64,000 nucleotides of DNA from Siphonodentalium dalli (lineage: Eukaryota > Mollusca > Scaphopoda > Gadilida > Siphonodentaliidae): NCBI GenBank assembly GCA_032622095.1, contig CP136063.1:94469980-94533979 (forward strand), written 5' to 3'. Shown piece after piece: positions 35,306-47,300 of the stretch. The notes beneath the pieces are model-generated. The model saw only the letters and a program-made list of their open reading frames with translations. It was not told where the DNA came from and did no database searches. Made by a program: the position numbers and the translations under genes. The number at the start of each line of letters is the position of its first letter. Position 1 is the stretch's first letter.

Positions 35306-38300
35306 GTCAGTAGAGAGTTGCATTGAACAATTTGGAATTTATAAATGATGGGAACAGTGCATTAGTCTGAGGGTTTGATAGTTTGAGTGTTTAGTCTAAA
35401 GCGGCACGTACAGACCGAGGGTTCAATAGTCTGAGGGGTTTGAATTTTGATAGGGGTGCTGGACGTTTCGTACCTTGGTCGATTCATACAAAGACGTTTT
35501 GTACACTCTGGTCAATTCGTACCATTATTTTGGTTGTTTCGTACCAATCTTTTTGGTCGGTTCGTACCATCGAATTACATCTACATCTACATCTACTTGA
35601 TACTCCATCGCCCTCAATGTGATGACGATTATGTGGAGGTCCAGGTGCTACCACGGCCAAGTAACTTTATAACCCTGTGGTGACTCCAGTAGCGTTCTTT
35701 AACGTGCACACACCGAGGCGTGTACACGGATCAGCCATTAATGTCCGCGCCCGATCGGACAGCGTACTGCACACACGACAACATACCTGGACAAGTGTTG
35801 TAATGGGGGAAGTCGGCGCGAAGGTTAGTAATTTTTATTTTACTTACGTTTCAAATACAAGTCGAAATCGTCGTCAATCACATTCAATATACCGGTACGT
35901 CGCCAAATACATAAATTTAATATAATGAATGATCTTATTATTTGTAGGATACGTACAAACAACGACACGGAAGGATGGCATCATCAAATCCAGTACAAAA
36001 ACAGGCAGACAAACATTCAGTTTTATCGTCTGATTCCAATGCTAAGACGAGAAACCCTGCGACCGATATGACGATAAAGCTGGTCGGCGAAGAGAAGCTG
36101 AAGAGATACCAAAGACTACAATACAGGCGAAACCAGGCCCAGCTTTTCTGCCTATGGGCCAACTACGAGGGTGGAACCCTGAGAACCAGCAGCCTGCTGA
36201 AAGCCTGCGCGAAGTTGTTCACTCCCATCCCAAAGACAACCACCGAAGCTACCGAAGTCACAGAAGACTGGATTGATTGTGTCATTCATACATTTTCATT
36301 TATTGTTGATTAATAATGTTATGACTTTTATTTCGTTATCATAATAAAACTTGAATAAAATTACGCTAGAATATTTTTTTCGATGGTATGAACGACCAAA
36401 AAGAATGGTACGAAACAACCAAAATATTGTTACGAATCGACCAGAGTGTACGAAACGTCTTCGTATGAAACGACCAAGGTACGAAACGTCTAGAAGCCGT
36501 TTGATAGTCTGAGGATTTGATAGTCCGAGGGTCTTCTAGAAGGGGTTTTGTGTCACATTCCCAACTTTTGTCAACAGCTGAATCACAAAACTCAAATACA
36601 GATTTCATGTATTCACATATGAGAGATCAAATGCAGATTGCAGTGATCATTGCATTTTTATGCATGTGTATGTACGAACATAAACCCTCATGACATCTCA
36701 TGCTTTTAAAACATGTCACTTTCCTACTGTAATTGGTGATGCAATGCATGACCGCGGTCCAATATGCCACCAGCATTCTTGTCCCATTGTTAAACTCGCC
36801 TTTCATGTGCCTGATTCTTGCTCAACTTTCCGCTAAATGAAATGATCATATGAGAATGCAAAGAGGAATCTCACATATTACTATAGTCGACATCATTTTG
36901 CCTCCCTTGTCAAGCATAATTGGAAAAACGTGGCGACTTTTAACAGACAACCACAAATAAGTGCATGTTGCCTATAGGTGTATGGCCGACTATCGAACCC
37001 TTGGACTAATGAACTCTCGGACTATTTGAACCCTCGGACTATTGAACCATCATACTATTGAACCATCAGACTATTGAACTCTCGGACTATCGGACCCTCG
37101 GACAATTGAACCCTTGGAGTATTGAACCCTCAATCTAACATACTGTATACCATACATGACAAGTCATTCTAAAGACAAATTGCTGAAACAAAGTTGTTGG
37201 AAATTCTTTACCCAATGTTTTAATAATAGATGGTATAATATGGATATAAGTATGGAAATATGGTCGATCACACTACCGCTCATTTCAAGCATTATTTCTA
37301 GTGTTGAAACGATTAGCGATTTTAAGGAATCGACTAGTCGCCAGTGGTAATCGACTATTAGTCGACCAGTAGTCGACTAGTCGGACCCCTTCTAAGAATT
37401 CTCGTTTCTATGCCCATATGACGTATAAAATGGACCATGTGGCATCACAGTTTTGAGTATCCAACTCTTCATTTCAGAATGTTCAAACGGAAAGCACGTG
37501 AACTATCAGTCTGAGTAAACTCATACCTAAATATTCATTACAACATTGAATATTAGGTCTGACGGATAACATCGCTATCTCATTTCCAAGTCCTCGGGAT
37601 TCCGTAATCTGATTGATTGCGTAAATTATTTTCCGTCCAATGAAACCGTATGGGTTAATAAACAAGTGTTAGTGGGCGGAGACTCCCATAATGTCACCTC
37701 TAAATATAGTAACAGATCGGAATTCGAGGCTTGCAAATACAACAGACAGAAAAAATGGCTTCGAAATTATATATTCGGTACGATTCCGATTAATTTGAAG
37801 GATGTGCTGGACCTGATAGATAGGCCTGCGTATGGTACCAACTTGGCCTCCCATAAATATAAATAGAACTTTACTCATGTCCGTGTATTTGATTTACTTT
37901 ATTGTAACATGGTTTGCAAATCAAATTATTTGCCGTAAAAAAGTCATCTGAAAGTCAAACACCGAGGAAATGACTTAATTTTAGGCTTTTAAATAGTTCT
38001 AAAGCATCATTTTTGATGACGACCTTATTTTTTGCTCTCGGATGCAGCTTTCCCGTTGATGCAGCGAGTTCATCTCCCGAAAAAGAATAGTCGCACACAC
38101 GACAAATATTATCTTCTGTAAATTTATGTCGCGACACAGGCCTTCTGCGGGTTGATGAGTCGGCGAAGCACAACAAATAACACGTGGGGACACCTGTCAA
38201 TCATCGATGTATTTTTAAAAATCCGTGACGTCATTTTGGGGAAGCTCTTCGCTGAATAGAAATGGTTTTGGCGACATTAGCTCCAGACTCTATATTTCAA

Positions 38301-41300
38301 ATATAGAGTCGACGTTCACCCAGACTGGTGAACTATATAATCTCCCGTTTTGCCTGTGAGTCTCCCAATTTGATGTCTTAAACCCGGCTCTCCTGCAACC
38401 TCCATATAATCTCACGGTTTGGGGAATGAAAGTAATAAAAACATTTTATTTAAATAAAAGGCCATCCGTCCACAGTGTCCCCCGAAAAAGTGGCTTCATT
38501 GGGGGCATCAGCTTTTCTGAAAAAAATAACAAGGACCCTAAATCCGTTACTAAATTTCAGAACAAAATGGGTGGATCGTTCCCATATTCGAACCTGATCT
38601 GTATTTCGAGCTGATAAACTCATATACCAAATTTGATTCAGATATGATCACACAAACTAAAGTTATCACCCGGAAACCAGAAATTGACGAGATTCTAAGT
38701 CGATAAAGGGCCATAACTCTAGCAATGAAAGTGTCAATGACACTGTAGCTCAACTTAGGTAGGGGAATAATTTAATGGTTGACAGTAAATGGAGGAATAG
38801 GAAAGGTGCTAATTGAAATGTCTAAGTAAGACTAGATGTACATGTCAATATCAACATTCATGACAGGTTTCATAATGATCGGATCAGGGATGTGGTGATT
38901 ATGGTGTGCCAAAGGATTTATTGATGCAAAGAGTAAATTCTAAAATGGCCACCGGCAGCCATGTTTTTTTCCGAATTACCCCAAAATGACCTGTTCCCAT
39001 CTACAGCCTTTACAAATCTCATAATGATCTGATCAAAGGTACGACCTGTAGCCTGTGCCAATGGATTTAGTCATCCAAAGAGTAAAATCCAGGATGGCTG
39101 CTGGCAGCCATGTTTTTTCGGCTGAACGACCCCAAAATGACTCGTTTCCCATATACATGTCATTGTTAACATCCATGACAAATTTCATGAAGTTCAGACC
39201 AAAGCTACAACCTGTAGCCCGCGCCAAAGAATTTAGTCATGCAAAGAGTAAAATCCAAGATGGCTGCTGGTGCCATGTTTTTTGGCTGAACGACGCCAAA
39301 ATCACTCGTTCCCATCTACATGTCAATATTAACATCCATGACAAATTTCATGATGATCAGACGACCAGCACGACCTGTAGCCCGCGCCAATGGATTGAAT
39401 TTTGAAATCCAAGATGGCCACCAGCGGCCATGTTTTTTGGCCGAATGACCCCAAAATGACTCGTTCCCATCTTCTTGTCAATGTCAACATTCATGACAAA
39501 TTTCATAAAGATCAGACCAAAGGTACGACCTATAGCCCGCGCCAAAGGAAATTGTTGACGGACACGCGCACACGCCACCAGCGGCCATGTATTTTGGCCA
39601 AATGACCCCAAAATGACTCGTTCCCATCTTCTTGTCAATGTCAACATTCATGACAAATTTCATAAAGATCAGACCAAAGGTACGACCTGTAGCCCGCGCC
39701 AAAGGAAATTGTTGACGGACACGTGCACACACGGACGACGGATGCCAAACCATGGCAATAGCTCAAACTTACAAAGTAAGTTGAGCTAAAAATGTGCGGA
39801 TTGTACCCATATTCGAACTTGACCTGTATTTCGAGCTAATAAACGCACATTACAAATTTGGTTCAGATATGGTCACACAAACTTAAGTTATCATCCGGAA
39901 ACCAGAAATTGACAGGATTCCAAGTCGAAAAAGGGCCACAACTCTCGCAAAAATGGGTGGAGCAAACTCATATTCGAACTTGACCTGTATATAGGGCTGA
40001 TAAACTCACATACCAAATTTGGTTCAGATATGATCACACAAACTTAAGTTATCATCCGGAAACCAGAAAATTACAAGATTCTAAGTAAAAAAAAGGGCCA
40101 TAACTCTCACAAAAATGGGCGGAGCAAACCCATAAATCGAACTTGACCTGTATTTTGGTTTGATACACTCACATATGAAATTTGTTTTTGATCTAATAAC
40201 CGTAACTAAAGTTATCATCCGGAAACCCCGGACGGACGCACGGACACCGGCTATTTTAATAGTCCCCCGAATTTTTATTTTTTTCGGGGGACAACAAAAT
40301 TGTCGCCGGTAACCAGGAAATAAATAGGCAAGTCTCGCCCGTAAGTCTCGCTAAGGAGATGTCGGGTGTGTTCTATTGTCTCTCTGAATAGGCGCCTCAT
40401 GTCGCCGGGGGGGGGGGGGGGGGTATGGGTATTAGAATCTATTCAGTTACTGAGAGTTGACTTTACCAGCTTGTCTTGTCACGAATTATGTTTCTTATAT
40501 CCTTGAAGCCATTTTGTTGCATCATTACTCTAGTATTACACGTGCCACAGTGAGACGTTATCACTGATCAATTGCATCACATCGAACTAGACAGTGTTCA
40601 GTCGGCAGCGACACTGCATGTCTTTGATGATCAACATAAAAGAAACCGCGCCTACACATGCATACATTGGGTTCAATTCAGATCATGGAGTTCACCGCCC
40701 GTCCATGACTGATGGCAGTGGCATCGTTAAAGGAACAATGCAATAAGGCTTTAAGAAGTTAATATGTTTTAACTGTTACAGATTACGTGATAATATGGCC
40801 GTGCAATGGCACTGCTGTCATGATAGCACATACAATGTAGGTAGTGCTTTTTCCCGACTAATCGACTGGCAGATTTCGGGATCGACTAATTTAATAATCG
40901 CGTCGACTTCGACTAGTCCATTAATCGTTTCAACACTAATTATTTCAGCGTAAAAAATGTACCAAATATTAAAAACATTTCTTCTTAAAGATTTATAATC
41001 TGAATTAACACTCGCAAATTACTATTTCCTTGGCTTCGGGGGTAAAAAATATTTGATTCGAGTCGAGGAACCCACTCATCAAAGCTGAGAGTGATCAGAT
41101 ATCAATTTTAAAAATCTATTTTATTTCACCACCCATAAGTTCAAGTGGCCCAGTAAACAGCTGACGAGAAGACGTTCTCGGACCAAATTGCAGATGAAGA
41201 TGGATAACTCTAAAATTAAGTGGCTTTTTTGTGTCAGATATTTAAAAACCGGCAAAATTTCATTGAACAAAATGTTGATAAATATGTGTTATACACACAA

Positions 41301-44300
41301 TATGTTTGTATCGATTCATGTATCGTGTATCGCAACGGGGCTAGTTTTCGTCGCTATGTGGCCACGAAAACTAGCCGAGTCTCGATTCATGAATCGTTAC
41401 ATTGATTTCTGATTTCTAATTCATTTCTAAATGATTCTATACACAAATTGTATATTTTATAATTGACCACAGTTATTCTATATAATATACCATGGTCCAC
41501 GCAGCTTCCAGACAGAGCAGAGTGTTATTTTAATGAATAGTTGGGGTGGGCAGTAAGACAGCCAATTATTGGATATGCCCTCCCCAGGCAAGGAGCACTC
41601 AGCCCATCTGGTGGATAGTTATCCCAGATGGGTTAGCATAGATTTTGTTGTATTTTCTTTTAATCTGTATTAACTTTATCATCATTATTATTTGTGCATA
41701 TTTTGTTGGAGTTGCTCTTTGTCAATAAATTATCTCTCTCTCTTATAAACACATTGTGTATATAACACATTTATCTACCATTGGTGTGACAGAATTCACC
41801 ACAAAAATTACATTTTAGGAGTTTCAAAATTTTGGGATTAGTATCCAACGATTAGCCTTCTTGAGTAAATTCTCCCAACCTGCAAAGGTATCTGTGTCAC
41901 TCGATTAGCTCGCTTGCTAAATTCTCCCAACTTGCAAGTTCACGCGAATATGCCAAACGGAAATTGAATTCAATAGACAAAATCTCTTAACCGGGTCTTA
42001 TATAATTTATATAGTTTATTCATGATTTTGAACCAGTCAACGACGTCACAAGCGCCTTGTATTGCAACTACAGTAATGATAGATGATAGATGTTTTTATT
42101 GCCAATTCATTATCGCCAATTTTATCAGGGAATTTCATAGGGAATGGAAGATAAATAACAGGTTTGGGCAATTATATGCTATAGTTGACTGTGGTTAGCA
42201 TTATGTTTGGGCAATTACTCAATTCTGATAACTGAAGTGGCATTTCAAAAAATGTTGATATGGGGACCACCGAATCGGATTGAGTACCTTTAATAAAGTG
42301 TTTGCTTTGAAATATGGATGGCACAACCTGTCTTTGGGGTGAGCTCACTGAGCTGTCTGAGTTACCTTGGGCCAAACCATCCTGCACCCAACTGCATCGC
42401 TATCAGTCTTTGGAATTAGTGATGGTTACTGGTAACGCCATTGCAAAAGTTACATTGACAAAACATTGCAACATTTTTGTCATCAGAACTCAAGTCCATG
42501 GTCAGCTTTTATCCTGGGTGTTATTCTTTTATTTATTTATTATTTATCGCATATGTATACAAGAATCAAGGTGAATATTCACTTGAGAAAACTGACTCAA
42601 GTTTAACAAGTTTCATGTGTAAATTATCAATCATTTCTTTTTTCAGTTTGTCGAAAGTGACTGTGATGAAGAGCTACTATTCAATATTCCGTGAGTAGTT
42701 ACTTCTACCAGTAATTAACATCATTAGGCTTTCACAATTATTCTCTTTAATTCTAAAGTGTAATAACATTGTGCTTGTGCATAAATAAATTATGCTTAAC
42801 CCTTTACCCAACAGAAGGGCCCTGTGCCAATGCATTCTCTTATATATGCGAGTCGACCATAGGTCGCCTCGCATATATAAGAGAATGCATTGGCTTAACA
42901 CATTAAAAATTATAAAATTGTTAAAGAATGTAAGAAAAAATGGTAAAAAGTGTTAAAAAAAGATTATTTTTTTAGGCCAATGCATTCTCTTATATATGCG
43001 AGGCGACCAATGGTCGACTCGCATATATAAGAGAATGCATTGGCACAGGGCTAACTGTAACTATCACAATGTGGTCAAGGAGCCGGTTTCAATGATATCC
43101 ATATTTGTATGGTTATATTGAGACAGACCGAAGATATTTTAGGCTGTTGAAGCTTTACTTGGCCGGTTTTGGCCGGTTTGTTGGGTAAAGGGTTAAGTGT
43201 AAATCAATTATTCTCATATTTTCCTAACAGATGTAAATTAGTGATCTCATAAATATCATGTGATGATATAAGATTCGAATATGGGTGTGGTCCTTCAAAA
43301 TTAGCCTGTATCAGCAATTTGACATTAATATTCATACTCTTATTTCCAAAAGTTGTCCATCACATACATGTGATCAAAACTGATTTTTTTCTTCTATCCG
43401 ACTATCTAATATTCAACAAACATATAGGTTTTGCATATTCACAATTCTTTCTTTGCATAATCCATATAAAATTCTTTAAAAATCTGTTAATCAAATATGG
43501 CTACTACAGTAATGCCCCAAACAATCGACTCCTTTACCACAGCAGAATTATGGGTAACTTTTCAGGATTGAGTCGGCAATATGGCTTGTTGCCATTCATA
43601 GGAAAGCTCTCAGTGAGAGCTTTCCTATGAATGACAACAAGCCATATTTCCGACTCAATCCTGAAAAGTTACTGAGAGCTTTCCAATGAATGGCAACAAG
43701 CCATATTTCAGGATTTAGTCTGTATTACTGTGTTATTGATGCTCTCACTCAACTAACCTTCAGAATAAGCTATTGAATTGAAACTTACTTGAATCCTGTA
43801 TTGTAACAGTCAAGTTGAACTTCAGTGTCATTAATATTTTCACTGTCACGTGAATTATCATGTGAATACATTTGTCAGTCAACTAGTCACTTACAAACTT
43901 ATTTTTACTACCATCTCGGTTCACTGCGATCCCATGATCATGAATGATTAATTTTAATTTATTCAGTATGTGATTAAACAATAACAAGTCATGGATGATA
44001 GAAATTATAGATGTTTTAACAACTGCATTGTTGAAAATGCTAATGTGTATATAATGTATATAATTCGTTCACTTTGTATTTAAAAACCTCACAACAATAT
44101 AACTGAATGTGCACCTTCAATAAGAATATTTGTTTGAATACTGGATTAAAAATATTTTTCAGTTTCACAGGAAGTGTGAAGTTGAAAGGGATCATCGTCA
44201 TTGGCGGAGGAGAAGACACACATCCATCTAAAATGAGATTGTAAGTTTATGGCCTTCATAATATTGTGTCTGATAAAACTGACATACAACAATTAACAAG

Positions 44301-47300
44301 AGTGGTAAAATACACCCGTAGGTAATTCCAACAAAGGGCCATAATCAAGTAAAAATTAGTGAGCGGAACAGGGGTGGAACCCAAATTTGATTTTGACCTG
44401 TATTTTGAGCTAGTAAACTCACACATCAAATTTCATTCCATTCAGTTCAGACTTCCTAAAGTTATCATCTGGAAATGAAAATTGAGTGCAAATTCCAACA
44501 AAATGGGCAATAACTTTGGCGAAAATTGGCCGACAGAACCCGAATTAAAATTTGACCTGTATTTTGTGTTAGGAAGCCCAAATACCAAATTTCATTCCAT
44601 TCAGTTGAGACTATCTAAAGTTATCATTCGGAAACCAAAAACGAACAAAAACGACAGACCAATAGGGGGAGTCGAAAAAAATTTGCAGGCACGTATGCTG
44701 ATTTTTTACTTTCGACCCTTGTTGGGACCCACCCCCGCGTCCAAATTGTTTTCCATTTTCGGCAGTTTTTTCGGACCATTTTTGGACACCCACCCCCCTT
44801 TTAACACTAAATCAGAGATTTGCGGAGGGAAATTCACTGGAAATAGCTGTATATGAATTTCTGTGCATACTATTAGTCATGGATGTTAACATTGACATGT
44901 AAATAGGAAAAAGTCATTTTGAGGTCATTCGGTCAAAAAAAACATGGCTGCCAACAGCCATCTTGGATTTCAAAATTCAATCCATTAACATGGGCTACAG
45001 GCTATACTGTTTGTCTGATCATCATGAAATTTGTTATTTATGTTAATATTGACATATAGATGTGTTTTAAGCCAAACTCATTGCAAAAACAGTCAAAAAG
45101 ACTTGCAGGAAAAATATAACATAATACGTCCCGTTTTTTTTAAAGTACAAAATTAATAGGCAATTTTAACTAATATTCTTTTACTCTTTTCAGTACTAGC
45201 TTCCTATCAGTAAACTTTAATCCACTCTTTATTATACCCCCCGCAACGAAGTTAGGGGGGGTATACTGGAGTCAGCTTGTCCGTCCGTCCGTCGTCCGTC
45301 CGTGGTCCGTCCGTCGTCCGTCCGTCCGTGGACACAAATTTGTCCGGAGTTTTTCTCAGTCGTTTTTTGATCAATTTCCGTGAAACTTGGCACAGACATC
45401 AACCACCATGGGAACCTGTGCACCTGCGATTATGACGTCTGTCAGACTCTTTTTTTTTGAGTTATCCCCCCTTTTTCGACTTAGAAAATTTTCGCAGCAT
45501 GTATACTTTTGTCCGAGCTTTTATTCCTACATTTTTTGGTCAATTTTTTTAAAACGTGGCACAGATATTTAGTACCATTGGAACTTGTGCATCTGCGATT
45601 ATGACATCTGTCCGACATTTTTTGGTGGAGTTATCCCCCTTTTTCAACTTAGAAACTTTTTTTGCAACATGCATAATTTTGTCCGAGCTTTTATTCCTAC
45701 ATTTTTCGGTCAATGTTTTTTAATCTTGGCACTGATATTTAGTACCATGGGAACCTGTGCACCTGCAATTATGACGTCTGTCCGACATTTTTTGTGTGGA
45801 GTTATTCCCCATTTTCGACTTAGAATTATTTTTTTCGCAACATACATAATTTTTTCCAAGCTTTTATTCCTACAATTTTCGGTCAATAGGTTTAAGATTA
45901 GGGTTATGGTTGTACACCTGCAATGGGAACTGTTATTTTATTATTTTAACTAAATGTTTACTGACATGTCAAACATCTTAGTATTTTTTAAAAAGGGGGG
46001 TATCCGTAGTCCCATTGGGACAGTCACACCTCTAGTTAAATTTATTTTCAAGGTTCAAAAACAGATCCCAAATGAGCTTTGATGATGTTGGATCACAGGC
46101 TGATCAAGAATTTGAGTTGAGCCCTGACCAAGATGGCGTGATTGAATACAATACAAAGTATGTATGTCTTAAAATTACCTTGTATATCATATTTCTGACA
46201 CAAGTCATGAATGAATTCTTATCATAGTCTTGTACATGCTGTCTACAGCCCACTTCCCTTTGAAGTTAGGTGAAAAACATGAAAACTGCATAGCAACATT
46301 TTACCATGATGATGTAGCATAGCTGCAGCTAGACTACCTCTTGTTATTTTCAAATAATATGCATAATTAATTAGTGATAATTGTTTAGTTGAAATTCGTT
46401 ACTGACAGCATAGCTTTCCTCGTCATCAGCATTATCTCACGTTAATGCATCTTCTATTTCATTATACATTCGTAGATTAACAAGTTTTTGTTATCACTTT
46501 TCTCACTTCAAATTACTCTTTATGCATTCATATTCATACTGTATATATTTGTGAGATAACTAACTCATAATGTGCGTATTCATCTAATTATCACCCAACT
46601 AATAATTCTAATCTTATTCACATTCATGCACATCGTCGTTAAATTGTATTTATATAATTCTGGGAATTTCGCAGTCAAGCTATAAATAGCGTGATGTCAT
46701 TGGTAACTTGCGCCTTTGGTCGTTACCATAGTGATTTCTGGCGCTGTTTCTGTAATGTCTTTATTTGCAGGGAGCTACTTTCAAGGAAGTTGTGGGTATC
46801 ACTCGTAGGTAGTACTACCCACTGTGGGTCGCGTCGTATAAAAGGGCCGACGCTACTACAGTGGGTGCACTCCAGATAGGTCAAGACTAATGGTCATTTT
46901 GTCGTGTAGTACAGTTCGGTCGATGTTAAAGAGTAGTAACATCGCGGACTTGATTACCGACTTTTGATGTACTTTTACTGACTTAATTGATTTATTAAGA
47001 CCCATATCTTTGTGGTGATTTGTGGGGTTTTGGAGTGTCACTCTGTCACTGGCTAACTTTGTTAAGACTGTTGGTGAAGTGCTTAATAGTCATTTGTGGT
47101 CAAATAAAGTTGACTCTGCCATGTTTTGGCTTTTGTTCAGCTAGTTGAAGGCTAACTTGGAGACATTTCTGGTCATAGAAACCTACACAATCGTTATGAT
47201 AGCTGAAGTATTTCTACTTATGCTGTGATCATTCTTAATAAATAATACTGTTTTGTTACGAATTTGTCTGCCGTAATTTGGCTATCCGTGGGCTCAAGTA

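Larger units (their letters stand above)
35365..37140. repeat. 'TCCGAGGGTTCAATAGT' repeat, inverted at its two sides
   Basis: Left side (about 35365-35450): GTCTGAGGGTTTGATAGT-like units. Right side (36500-36535 and, reversed, 36995-37135): units like GACTATTGAACCCTCGGACT. The left and far-right arrays are inverted relative to each other, so they may be subterminal repeats of one ~1.8-kb element in PITHD1 intron 1. A 1-kb long-TIR element is nested in the left side. Confidence 0.6.
37299..40938. mobile_element. 3.64-kb hAT-type element with perfect 8-bp target duplication
   Basis: Left end TAGTGTTGAAACGATTAG (37299) and right end TTAATCGTTTCAACACTA (ending 40938) are inverted. ATTATTTC flanks both sides (37291-37298 and 40939-40946), an exact 8-bp duplication as made by hAT transposases. 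Subterminal AGTCGACTAG/CGACTAATCGACT motifs lie inside both ends. No hAT transposase frame is seen. The interior holds a broken zinc-finger-like frame (37871-38200), a reversed block of the 164-bp repeat (38870-39740) and GTCCCCCG repeat pieces, so it is either a decayed or non-autonomous copy loaded with later insertions. Confidence 0.8.
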
